A stretch of 64,000 bases of DNA. It comes from Aldehydirespirator sp965221185. Its GTDB lineage: Bacteria > Actinomycetota > Acidimicrobiia > Acidimicrobiales > Aldehydirespiratoraceae. A model generated the notes under the pieces. That model had not been told where the DNA came from. It ran no database searches and saw nothing but the letters and a program-made list of their open reading frames with translations. Below are positions 28,135-35,913 of this stretch, piece after piece; within the stretch, counting starts at the first letter, position 1, and every line of letters starts with the position of its first letter. The translations under genes and the position numbers were made by a program. The stretch covers positions 1,364,001 through 1,428,000 of the forward strand of contig OZ244866.1 of the NCBI GenBank assembly GCA_965221185.1. Reading direction: 5' to 3'.

Positions 28135-29718
28135 GTGCCTGATTCCGGCCTGCGGCCCAGACCCGTCACCCTGAGACAGCTGCTGGCGGCCGGGGCGCTG
28201 GGCGAGAGCCGAGTCGTCGCGGGGGACACCGGCCTGGAGCGGATCGTGGAAGACGTGCTGGTGACGGACCGCTGCGACTCGGCCACCCCGATCTCGCCGG
28301 GCCTACTGGTTCTTCTGGACGCCAGGGGACTGCGCCCCAACTCCTATGCGCTCGACGTCGCCCTGCGAAGCGTCAGAGACGGCGAGGGTGCCGGTCTCGT
28401 CGCCGTGAACGCGGTGTCGGCCACCGGCATCGCCACCCGGCGGCTGGCCGACCGCTTCGGCACGGTTCTCGTCGAGACGGAAGTGCCCGACATGCTGGCC
28501 GCGGCCGCGGCAGCGCGCGAGCTCGTGATGCAGCCCGCCGTGCACCAGGCGGCAATGATGGCCAGGCTGCTGCGCGGCCTCGCCAGAGCAACCACAGTGC
28601 CGGACACCCTGACGCTCGTCTCGGACATCCTCGGGCGCCCGTGCTCACTGGTCGAGGCCAGCGGCGCGGTCATCGCGGGACCCCGAATGTCAGTAGAGCC
28701 CCAGGCTCTGAGACAGCACTCGTATCACTCCCCGGAAGTCGGCGCCGGGGGCGAGCCCGGAATGGTATGCCCCGTCGTCGTCGTGCCCGGCGAGTCCGTC
28801 CGATTCTGGCTCGTGTGCCTTCTGGGCGACGCCGACGACGTGCTGCAGCGGGCGGGCCTGGACCTGCTCGGGGTGGCCTCCTGGGCGGTGGGAGCCAACC
28901 TGGTGCGCGACCGCCTCGTCATGGAGCACGACGCCCGGCACCGCCTCGCCCTGCTCAACGAAGTGGTCGGCAGCGGCGAACTGCCCGACGAGGCGATCCT
29001 CGCCCAGATGGCCACCTTCGGGTGGTCGGCCGCGGGATGGATCAGCGCCTTCCATGTCCAGCTCTCCGGCCCGGCGGACTCCAACTGGGTGCTCGTCAAC
29101 ACCGATGTCCTCGCCGAGACGCTGCAAGCAGTGGGCATCGACGGTCCGCTCATCGAGAGGACCGACGGCTGGTCGGGCTGGGTATGCGCAGTGACCGAAC
29201 CCCCGGTGGGCGACTACCAGCAACTGGCGAGAAGCCTGCGCGATGCGCTGTCGACCCTGGTGGCCGACTCGCCCGGCGTGGGTGCGCACGCGGGGGTGGG
29301 CCGGCCCGCGACTGGGCTCCAGGGGCTGAGAGCGGGCCTCACCGAAGCCCGGCAGGCCGCGGCCCTGGCCGGCGCGGGCGGAAGGCGGGTGACGGTTCGC
29401 CACATCGACGAGCTCGGCATCCAACGCATCATGTTGGGTTGGTACGGGTCGGCCGACTTCGGCCGCGTGGTGGCCGCCTTCCTCGAACCGCTGGTCAGCG
29501 CGGACGCCGACGGCGTGCTCCTGCGCACGCTGCAGGTGTACCTGGACTGCCAATCCTCCTCGACGAGCGCCGCGGCTGCGCTCGGTGTGCACCGCAACAC
29601 GGTGATGAAACGGATCGACCGCATCGCGTCCACGCTCAACGTCAACCTCCACGACCCGGATCAGCGGCTCGCGCTCCAACTCGTGGTCCGGATGCACCGC
29701 CTCGATCAGCCAAGCTGA
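28135..29718 (+). CDS. PucR family transcriptional regulator
   Basis: 527 aa. The N-terminal 130 residues are the purine-catabolism regulatory domain (VTLRQLLAAGALGESRVVAG). A central sensor-like region follows. The C-terminal HTH_30 is SSTSAAAALGVHRNTVMKRI with LQLVVRMHRL at the end. PucR proteins switch purine or amide catabolism genes on sensing the substrate. The GTG start is 13 bp after the dipeptidase. It lies between the enzymes and the importer and probably controls both; a 25-bp dyad downstream is a candidate site. Confidence 0.9.
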   Translation: MPDSGLRPRPVTLRQLLAAGALGESRVVAGDTGLERIVEDVLVTDRCDSATPISPGLLVLLDARGLRPNSYALDVALRSVRDGEGAGLVAVNAVSATGIATRRLADRFGTVLVETEVPDMLAAAAAARELVMQPAVHQAAMMARLLRGLARATTVPDTLTLVSDILGRPCSLVEASGAVIAGPRMSVEPQALRQHSYHSPEVGAGGEPGMVCPVVVVPGESVRFWLVCLLGDADDVLQRAGLDLLGVASWAVGANLVRDRLVMEHDARHRLALLNEVVGSGELPDEAILAQMATFGWSAAGWISAFHVQLSGPADSNWVLVNTDVLAETLQAVGIDGPLIERTDGWSGWVCAVTEPPVGDYQQLARSLRDALSTLVADSPGVGAHAGVGRPATGLQGLRAGLTEARQAAALAGAGGRRVTVRHIDELGIQRIMLGWYGSADFGRVVAAFLEPLVSADADGVLLRTLQVYLDCQSSSTSAAAALGVHRNTVMKRIDRIASTLNVNLHDPDQRLALQLVVRMHRLDQPS

Positions 29719-29755
29719 CCCCGACGCATCTCGCGTCCAGCCGTCCCCCAGCCCG

Positions 29756-29780
29756 GTGCGAGAAGTGCACTACTTCGCAC
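29756..29780. promoter_or_regulatory. Dyad GTGCGA-N13-TCGCAC, candidate operator of the importer operon
   Basis: Perfect 6-bp arms spaced by 13 bp. A nested GAAGT-GCACT-ACTTC (29762-29776) lies inside. It is about 90 bp before the binding-protein gene, in the gap after pucR. The symmetry fits a dimeric regulator. Confidence 0.45.
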
Positions 29781-29807
29781 TGCTTTGGCAGCGATCTGCC
29801 CATTGAG

Positions 29808-29822
29808 ACCCCTCTTCGGGGT
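29808..29822 (+). terminator. Small hairpin after the PucR gene
   Basis: ACCCC/GGGGT with a 5-nt loop. Short stem without U-tract; it could be a weak terminator or attenuator before the binding-protein gene. Confidence 0.35.
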
Positions 29823-29871
29823 TCCGTACCGTGCCTATCAGGCTCACACAACCCATCGCGAGGGGGATCCG

Positions 29872-31080
29872 ATGAAGGTACGACATGCAGTGAGGCTCCT
29901 AGGCGCCGTCCTGGCGCTCGCTCTGCTGGCCGCGGCGTGCGGCGACGACGAGGCTCCCAGCGAGCCCGCCGGCGCGAGTGTCGACGGCAGCGGCGAGGGG
30001 GCGACTCCCGCCGATGACGAGTCGCCGGACGACGCCGCCGCGACGCCCGCCGACACCCCGGAGACGACAGACGACGATGGCACGTCCGTGGAGGCACCCG
30101 CGGAACAGGAAGCCACCACCACGACCGCCGAGGCGCCGGACGAGGAACCGTCCGAGACGGAAGAGCCCGCCGAGCCGACCCGAATCGCCTACCTCTCGGC
30201 CAGCTCGGCCAACACGTTCCTGCTGGCGTCGGTGGGGGAGATGCAGCGCCTCGCCGATGAGAACAACATCGAGCTGTTCGAGTTCGACGCCCAGTTCAAC
30301 GCCGACCTGCAGACAACGCAGTTCCAGGACGCGGTGGCCAGCGGCCAGTACGACGGGGTCATCCTCGTCGCGCTGAACGGGCCCGGACTCGTCCCCGACG
30401 TGGAGACGGCCCTCGATGCCGGGCTCGAGGTGGTGCTGTTCAACCAGATCGTCGGCGACGACCTGTCCACCAACGAGCCCCAAGTGGAAGGGATAGCGGC
30501 ATCCGTTCTGGCCCCGCCCGTCGTCACCGGCGAGCGGGCCGGGCGGCTCACCATTCAGGCCTGCGCGGGACTCGATCCGTGCCGGGTCGTGTACATCTTC
30601 GGCATCCGCGGCATTCCACTGGACGTGGCTCTGCGCCAGGGGTTCGACAGCGTGGTGGCCGGCGAGCCCAACATCGAGATCGTCGCCGAGGGCGAGGGCC
30701 AGTACCTGGGCCCAGAGGGCGGGATCAACGCCATCCAGGACATCCTGCAGGCCCAGCCGGACTTCGACGTGGTGGTCGGCGCCGACCAGCCGCTTCAAGG
30801 CATCGAGCTGGTGCTCACCGACGAGGGGAAGCTCGACGACGTCGCGCTGATCGGCCTCGGAGGTTCGTCGCCCGCCATCGAGGGAATCCGGGACGGACGG
30901 TGGTTCGCGACCGTGTTCTACGCACCGGCCAGCGAAGGCCGTCTGGCCATGGAGGCCATGATCGCGGCGCTCGCCGACGGCACCTACACGGGCGGCGTGG
31001 ACCCCAACGGCGGCTTCGTCGATGAAGGCATGGTCACCTCGGCCAACGTCGACCAGTTCACCCCGGAGTGGGATGGCTGA
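29872..31080 (+). CDS. Ribose-type ABC transporter substrate-binding lipoprotein
   Basis: 402 aa. Lipoprotein signal with lipobox LAAAC, lipidated Cys23. Residues 24-103 are an acidic Thr/Glu/Pro/Ala linker, common in actinobacterial lipoproteins. The rest is a periplasmic-binding-protein type 1 domain (Peripla_BP_4): IAYLSASSANTFLLASVGEM, and LQTTQFQDAVASGQYDGVIL. ATG 29872 has AGGGGG 5 bp upstream. It delivers the substrate to the ATPase and permease that follow. The link to hydantoin-type enzymes suggests a cyclic amide, purine-like or polyol ligand. Confidence 0.9.
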   Translation: MKVRHAVRLLGAVLALALLAAACGDDEAPSEPAGASVDGSGEGATPADDESPDDAAATPADTPETTDDDGTSVEAPAEQEATTTTAEAPDEEPSETEEPAEPTRIAYLSASSANTFLLASVGEMQRLADENNIELFEFDAQFNADLQTTQFQDAVASGQYDGVILVALNGPGLVPDVETALDAGLEVVLFNQIVGDDLSTNEPQVEGIAASVLAPPVVTGERAGRLTIQACAGLDPCRVVYIFGIRGIPLDVALRQGFDSVVAGEPNIEIVAEGEGQYLGPEGGINAIQDILQAQPDFDVVVGADQPLQGIELVLTDEGKLDDVALIGLGGSSPAIEGIRDGRWFATVFYAPASEGRLAMEAMIAALADGTYTGGVDPNGGFVDEGMVTSANVDQFTPEWDG

Positions 31081-32713
31081 CCCTCAGCCCGACGAGCCCG
31101 CTCACCAGAACGCGCCCGTTCAAGGCGAGCCCGCTCACAACAACGGGCCCGCTCATATCGAGCTGCGCGGAGTATCCAAGCGGTTCGGCTCCACCCAGGC
31201 CGTCGATTGCGCCGACATCTCCATCCGGCGCGGCTGCATCCATGCCCTCGTAGGAGAGAACGGCGCGGGCAAGTCCACGGTCGGCAAGATCATCTCCGGC
31301 GTGCACGCCGCCGACAGCGGATCGGTGCTCGTCAACGGCCGCCAATGCAGGTTCCGCTCGCCCAGGCAGGCCTTCGCGGCGGGCATCACCACGATCTCCC
31401 AGGAGCTGGCGCTCGTACCGGATCGCAGCGTGGCCGACAACGTGTTCCTGGGAGTCGAGTCGACACGCTGGGGATTCGTAGCTCGCCGCGACACGACGAA
31501 GCGGTTCCGGGCTCTCGTCGAGCAAACGGGCATCTCGATCGATCCGGCGGTGAGCGTCAGGAGCCTCAGCGTCGCTGACCAGCAGCGCGCCGAGATCCTG
31601 CGGGCGGCAGCGCGCCGAGCCGAGTTCGTGATCCTGGACGAGCCCTCGGCCCGGCTCTCCGCAGAGGAGCGCGGCCAACTGCACCGCCTCGTGCGCTCCC
31701 TGCGCGACCAGAACATCACGGTCCTGTTCATCTCGCACTTCCTCGACGAAGTCCTAGAGCTCGCCGATGCCATCACAGTCATGCGCGACGGCCGCGTGGT
31801 GAGAACCTCCGAACCGTCGTCGCAGACGGCCGGCTCCCTCGTCGAAGCGATGATCGGGCGCAAGCTCGAAGGGAACTTCCCGCCCAAGCCTCCGCGCCCG
31901 GACCCGGCTCTCAGTCCTGTGCTCAGGGTCAGAGGTCTCATGCACGCCGGCCTTGCGGGATCGACCCCCGAAGGCTCCCGGCGCGCCGCAACGGAGCTAG
32001 CAATGGCGCCGAGAGGAATCGACCTCGATGTGCTCCCCGGCGAGATAGTCGGCATCGCGGGGCTCGTCGGATCCGGCCGCACCGAGCTCATCAGATCCGT
32101 CTACGGAGCCGACAAAGCCCCCGCCGGCACGGTAGAGGTCCTGGGCCAGCGCGTCGACCGGTCCAAGCCCCGCCAAGCGATCAACCTCGGCATGGGCCTC
32201 ATTCCCGAAACCCGCAAGGAGCAGGGGCTGCTGATGGACCGCAGCCTCCGCGAGAACGTGAGCCTCCCGCACCTGCGCCGCGTCAGGAGGGCAGGGCTGA
32301 TGTCGCCCCGCTCCGAACGCGACCTCGTGTCGGCCGCGGCGTCGAGCGCCGGGGTGCGAGGCGGCGACCTGGAAACCCCGGTCAGGCTGCTGTCGGGAGG
32401 CAACCAGCAGAAGAGCCTCTTCGCGCGCTGGATGACCCCGGGCCTGAGGGTGCTCATCGCGGACGAGCCCACACGGGGCGTCGACGTGGGCTCCAAGCGC
32501 TCCATATACGACCTGATCGCCTCCGCGGCCTGCGACGGCCTCGCCGTACTGCTGGTCTCCTCGGAGCTGGAGGAGCTGGTCGGTCTGTGCCATCGGGTGA
32601 TCGTGATGCGCGACGGCCGCTTCGTGGCCGAGTTCGCTCACCCCGACCTGGACGAGGCGCAGATCCTGCGGCACGCCTTCGGCGAGAGGGCCGCCGACCG
32701 GCAAGCCCCATGA
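31073..32713 (+). CDS. Ribose-type ABC transporter ATPase, two nucleotide-binding domains
   Basis: 546 aa, RbsA/MglA type. First domain: Walker A GENGAGKST (about 56-64), degenerate signature LSVADQQRAE, Walker B VILDEPSARLS. Second domain: degenerate GLVGSGRTE, intact signature LSGGNQQKS, Walker B LIADEPTRGVD. The asymmetry of motifs is normal for this family. The ATG overlaps the binding-protein stop by 8 bp. The permease start overlaps its stop. Confidence 0.92.
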   Translation: MADPQPDEPAHQNAPVQGEPAHNNGPAHIELRGVSKRFGSTQAVDCADISIRRGCIHALVGENGAGKSTVGKIISGVHAADSGSVLVNGRQCRFRSPRQAFAAGITTISQELALVPDRSVADNVFLGVESTRWGFVARRDTTKRFRALVEQTGISIDPAVSVRSLSVADQQRAEILRAAARRAEFVILDEPSARLSAEERGQLHRLVRSLRDQNITVLFISHFLDEVLELADAITVMRDGRVVRTSEPSSQTAGSLVEAMIGRKLEGNFPPKPPRPDPALSPVLRVRGLMHAGLAGSTPEGSRRAATELAMAPRGIDLDVLPGEIVGIAGLVGSGRTELIRSVYGADKAPAGTVEVLGQRVDRSKPRQAINLGMGLIPETRKEQGLLMDRSLRENVSLPHLRRVRRAGLMSPRSERDLVSAAASSAGVRGGDLETPVRLLSGGNQQKSLFARWMTPGLRVLIADEPTRGVDVGSKRSIYDLIASAACDGLAVLLVSSELEELVGLCHRVIVMRDGRFVAEFAHPDLDEAQILRHAFGERAADRQAP

Positions 32714-33683
32714 CCGACGCCGCCGCGCCGCTTCGTCCCCCGGGAGCGGGCCGGTATCTCGGCGGGCTGGCTCGCTATGGCATCGTCTGGGTGACGCTCG
32801 CGCTGTTCGTGCGCTGGCCGCCACCACCGACGGCTTCCTCACCGGCCCGAACCTCCGGAACGTGCTCGACCAGCAGGCGACGCTCCTCATCGCGGCCTCG
32901 GTCGCCACCCTCACCATGATCGCAGGCGGTTTCGACGTGTCGGTCTCAGCGGTTGCGGTAGCGGCTCCGCTGGTGGCGCTGAGGGTGGAGAACGCCACCG
33001 GCTCGGTCGCGCTGGCTCTACTGGCAGGGTGCGCGCTCGGCCTGGCCGTCGGCGCAGCCAACGGCACGATCGTGGCGTTCGCCCGCATCAACTCCTTCAT
33101 CACGACGCTCGCCACGTCGTTCATCGTGTTCGGCATCGGATACGTCGTCAGCGAGCGCAGCATCCTGCGACCCTCCGGCGACACCTTCCGCAGCATCGCC
33201 CGCACACGCTTCATGGAGCTCACCACCGCTACCTGGATATCGCTGGGAGTGGTGGCGCTGGCCTGGGCCGCGCTGGCTGGCACACGCTTCGGTCGCCACG
33301 TCTACGCCACGGGCGGCAACGCCGAGGCGGCCAGGCTCTCCGGCGTGCGCACACGGCAGGTTGTGGTGACCGTGTTCGCACTGTCGGGGCTCGCCGCCGG
33401 CCTGGCCGGCGTGGTAGCTGCGTCGAGGACGATCAGCGCCACGCCGTCCGACGACTTCAGCTTCGTGTTCGGGGTCATCGCGGCCATCGTCGTGGGCGGC
33501 ACCTCGATCGCCGGCGGCACGGGCGCGGTGTGGAGGACGCTGCTCGGCGCCTTCTTCATCGCCTTCATGGTCAACGGGTTCAACCTGCATCAGATCGACC
33601 CGATCTGGCAGCGGATCATCCAAGGCCTTGTGATCCTCGTAGCCGTAGCCACTGACGCCTGGTCGAGAGCCCGGCGCACCTAG
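32710..33683 (+). pseudogene. Ribose-type ABC permease with a single-base frameshift
   Basis: The ATG at 32710 overlaps the ATPase stop. The first ~34 codons read through GRYLGGLARYGIVWVTLALF and then lose frame at about 32810. In the next frame the homologous sequence continues without loss: ALAATTDGFLTGPNLRNVLD and so on to the stop at 33683. Adding one G (GTGCG to GTGGCG) restores a 324-aa permease with the usual loop GTRFGRHVYATGGNAEAARL. A GTG at 32862 could give a shortened 273-aa product lacking the first transmembrane segment. Either the importer is dead, or this is a consensus error. Confidence 0.82.
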
Positions 33684-33734
33684 CTCGGACCGACTCAGCC
33701 CCAACATCAACCCAACAACCAGAAGGGAATCACA

Positions 33735-34460
33735 ATGAAAATCCACATCGTTGTTCCGATCTCATCGGACTCATTCAACGACCCGATCGCTCAGGAGGCC
33801 CGCGGCTTCCTTAGAGACGACATCAGCCTGGAGGTCGGGTGCCTTCCCTACGGCCCCGCCTCGATCGAGTCGTTCTACGACGAGGTCCTCGCCGGCCCTG
33901 CCATCGTCTCAGAGGTCATGCAGGCTGAGGCCCAGGGGGCGGACGCGGTCTTCATCTCCTGCTTCGGCGATCCGGCAGTCCCCGCGGCCCGGGAACTGGT
34001 TGACATACCGGTCATTGGCGGGTTCGAGCCCGCAGTAAGCACGGCCCTCAACGTCGGGGAGCGCTTCTCTGTTGTCACCGTGTTGGAGAACGTCGTGCCC
34101 ATGATCTCCGGACTGGCCACCCGGATGGGGGTGAGGAGCCGGATGGCATCCATAGAGGTGATCGACACTCCAGTCCTAGAGCTGCACGACGGCGACATTC
34201 TGCTCAAGAACCTCTTCGAGGCCTCATGCCGAGCCCTCGACGCCGGTGCCGACGCACTGGTGCTGGGATGCACCGGCATGCTCGGGGTCGCGGCCGCTCT
34301 CCAAGACCGGCTGGAGTCGCAGCAAGCGCGCGTACCGGTCGTAGATCCCACAGGCGCCGCCCTAGGAATGTTGCTGTCCATGCACTCGATGGGCCTCAAG
34401 CCCAGCCGCCGCACCTACATGCCCCCACCCGACAAGGAGCGAACCAGCGCGATCCGCTAG
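33735..34460 (+). CDS. Aspartate/glutamate/hydantoin racemase family protein
   Basis: 241 aa. The two catalytic Cys occur in FISCFGDPAV and LGCTGMLGV, at the expected positions in the two half domains. The enzyme inverts a carbon next to a carbonyl without cofactor. Hydantoin racemases feed stereospecific hydantoinases, which fits the HyuA-like gene 7 kb upstream. AGAAGGGA lies about 6 bp before the ATG. It follows the permease by 51 bp in the importer operon. Confidence 0.9.
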   Translation: MKIHIVVPISSDSFNDPIAQEARGFLRDDISLEVGCLPYGPASIESFYDEVLAGPAIVSEVMQAEAQGADAVFISCFGDPAVPAARELVDIPVIGGFEPAVSTALNVGERFSVVTVLENVVPMISGLATRMGVRSRMASIEVIDTPVLELHDGDILLKNLFEASCRALDAGADALVLGCTGMLGVAAALQDRLESQQARVPVVDPTGAALGMLLSMHSMGLKPSRRTYMPPPDKERTSAIR

Positions 34461-34589
34461 AGGAAGCAGCAACAAACGTCACGACATCCGAATCGCGCTG
34501 CGTCGGGGGCACCATGCTGGCAGTCGCATCCCGGAGGCAGCCCACTGCGCACGCCTTGCGATTGTCGGGCTCATACAGTTCGGGGCGCC

Positions 34590-35759
34590 ATGAGTGACGC
34601 TGCGTCCCGCTCCTTCGATGCGGTGGTCGTCGGCGGGGGTATCGCCGGGGTGTCGGTGGCCTGGGCACTGGCCCGACGGGGACACCGCGTGGCCGTCGTC
34701 GAACGTGAGGCATCGCTCGCCGCGCACAGCACAGGCCGCTCAGCGGCCCAGTTCCTGGCCTCGTACGGCAGCCCGGTCCACCGCATCCTGAGCGCCGCGT
34801 CCCGGCCGCTCCTGGAAGCCGGCGCCGACGGCCTGGCCCACAGCGAGTTGCTGCTGCCCCGCAACGTGCTGTGGGTCGCGCCCCTCGGCTTCGAGCAGCA
34901 ACTGGCGGCCAGAATCTCAGCCAACCAAACCACGAGCACCCCCTGCGAGCGTCTCGACGCGACCGACGCCATCGGGCTGTGCGCCGTCCTAGACCCGAAG
35001 TGGCTAGAGGCCGGCGTGATCGAGTACGGCGGCTTCGACGTCGACGTCGCGGAGTTGCATCAGGCTTTCCTGCGCGGCGCCCGGGCAGAGCGGGCGACGG
35101 TGCTGCGAGAGCACGGCGTGAGAGCGCTCGCCCGTCGCGGCGGCTGCTGGCAGGTGGATGTTGGTGAGCGGGTCCTGAGCTGCGCCGCTGTCGTCGATGC
35201 AGCCGGCGCCTGGGCTGACGAGGTGGCCCGCATGGCCGGGGTGCGCCCAGTCGGGCTGCAGCCGTACCGGCGCACCGTCTTCACGTTCGCCAGCCGCTAC
35301 GAATCGGCCGATTGGCCCCTGGTCGTCGGGGCCGACGAGAGCTTCTACTTCAAGCCTGAGGGCGTCGACCAGTTCCTGGCTTCGCCTGCCGATGAGCAAC
35401 CCATCGAACCCTGTGATGTCAAGCCCCGCGAGATCGATGTCGCGGCCGGGATCGAGGCCGTCAACCGGGCCACGCTCCTCGACGTTCGCTCCGTTCGCTC
35501 AGCCTGGGCCGGTCTGCGCACGTTCGCTCCGGACCGGGTGCCGGTCGTCGGCTTCGATCCAGACGCGGCCGGGTTCTTCTGGTGCGCCGGGCAGGGCGGC
35601 ACCGGCATCCAGACGTCCCCGGCCATCGCCGGGCTCACGGCCGACCTGATCAGTGGCCAGACTCCCCGGGGGCTCCCCGCCGATCTCGTAACCGAACTAA
35701 GCCCCAACCGGTTCCACCCAGGACCCGGCACGGAGCGAACCAGCCCAAGGGCGGGCTAG
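34590..35759 (+). CDS. FAD-dependent oxidoreductase (D-amino-acid oxidase/glycine oxidase type)
   Basis: 389 aa. Dinucleotide fold VVVGGGIAGVSVAWALARRG at 13-32, and ATG motif VVDAAGAWADEVARMAG near 205. C-terminal FAD contact is FFWCAGQGGTGIQTSPA. DAO-fold enzymes oxidise secondary or primary amines such as D-amino acids, sarcosine or N-substituted glycines, giving peroxide. A katG lies just downstream on the other strand. As last gene of the hydantoin-like island it could oxidise the amino acid released. Confidence 0.88.
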   Translation: MSDAASRSFDAVVVGGGIAGVSVAWALARRGHRVAVVEREASLAAHSTGRSAAQFLASYGSPVHRILSAASRPLLEAGADGLAHSELLLPRNVLWVAPLGFEQQLAARISANQTTSTPCERLDATDAIGLCAVLDPKWLEAGVIEYGGFDVDVAELHQAFLRGARAERATVLREHGVRALARRGGCWQVDVGERVLSCAAVVDAAGAWADEVARMAGVRPVGLQPYRRTVFTFASRYESADWPLVVGADESFYFKPEGVDQFLASPADEQPIEPCDVKPREIDVAAGIEAVNRATLLDVRSVRSAWAGLRTFAPDRVPVVGFDPDAAGFFWCAGQGGTGIQTSPAIAGLTADLISGQTPRGLPADLVTELSPNRFHPGPGTERTSPRAG

Positions 35760-35913
35760 GCCCCGCAATCCGGAGGTGCGCAGCTACCCTCAGCGCTCCG
35801 CTCACCCGGCATTTTGAGGTAACAGGTGGCAGGGGACAGGCACTTCTACATCGATTCGTTCGACACGATCCGGCTGAGTACGTATCGGCGCTGACAGCCC
35901 TGGCCGCTCCTGC

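Noticed and set aside
32862..33683. GTG at 32862 as the true start of the ribose-type permease
   Set aside because: It would lack the first membrane segment, which is encoded in full just upstream in the neighbouring frame and coupled to the ATPase stop. A frameshift explains the data better.
35820..35893. Short frame reading AGDRHFYIDSFDTIRLSTYR between the FAD enzyme and katG
   Set aside because: Too short and without a start or neighbours to tell a transposase or other relic from chance.
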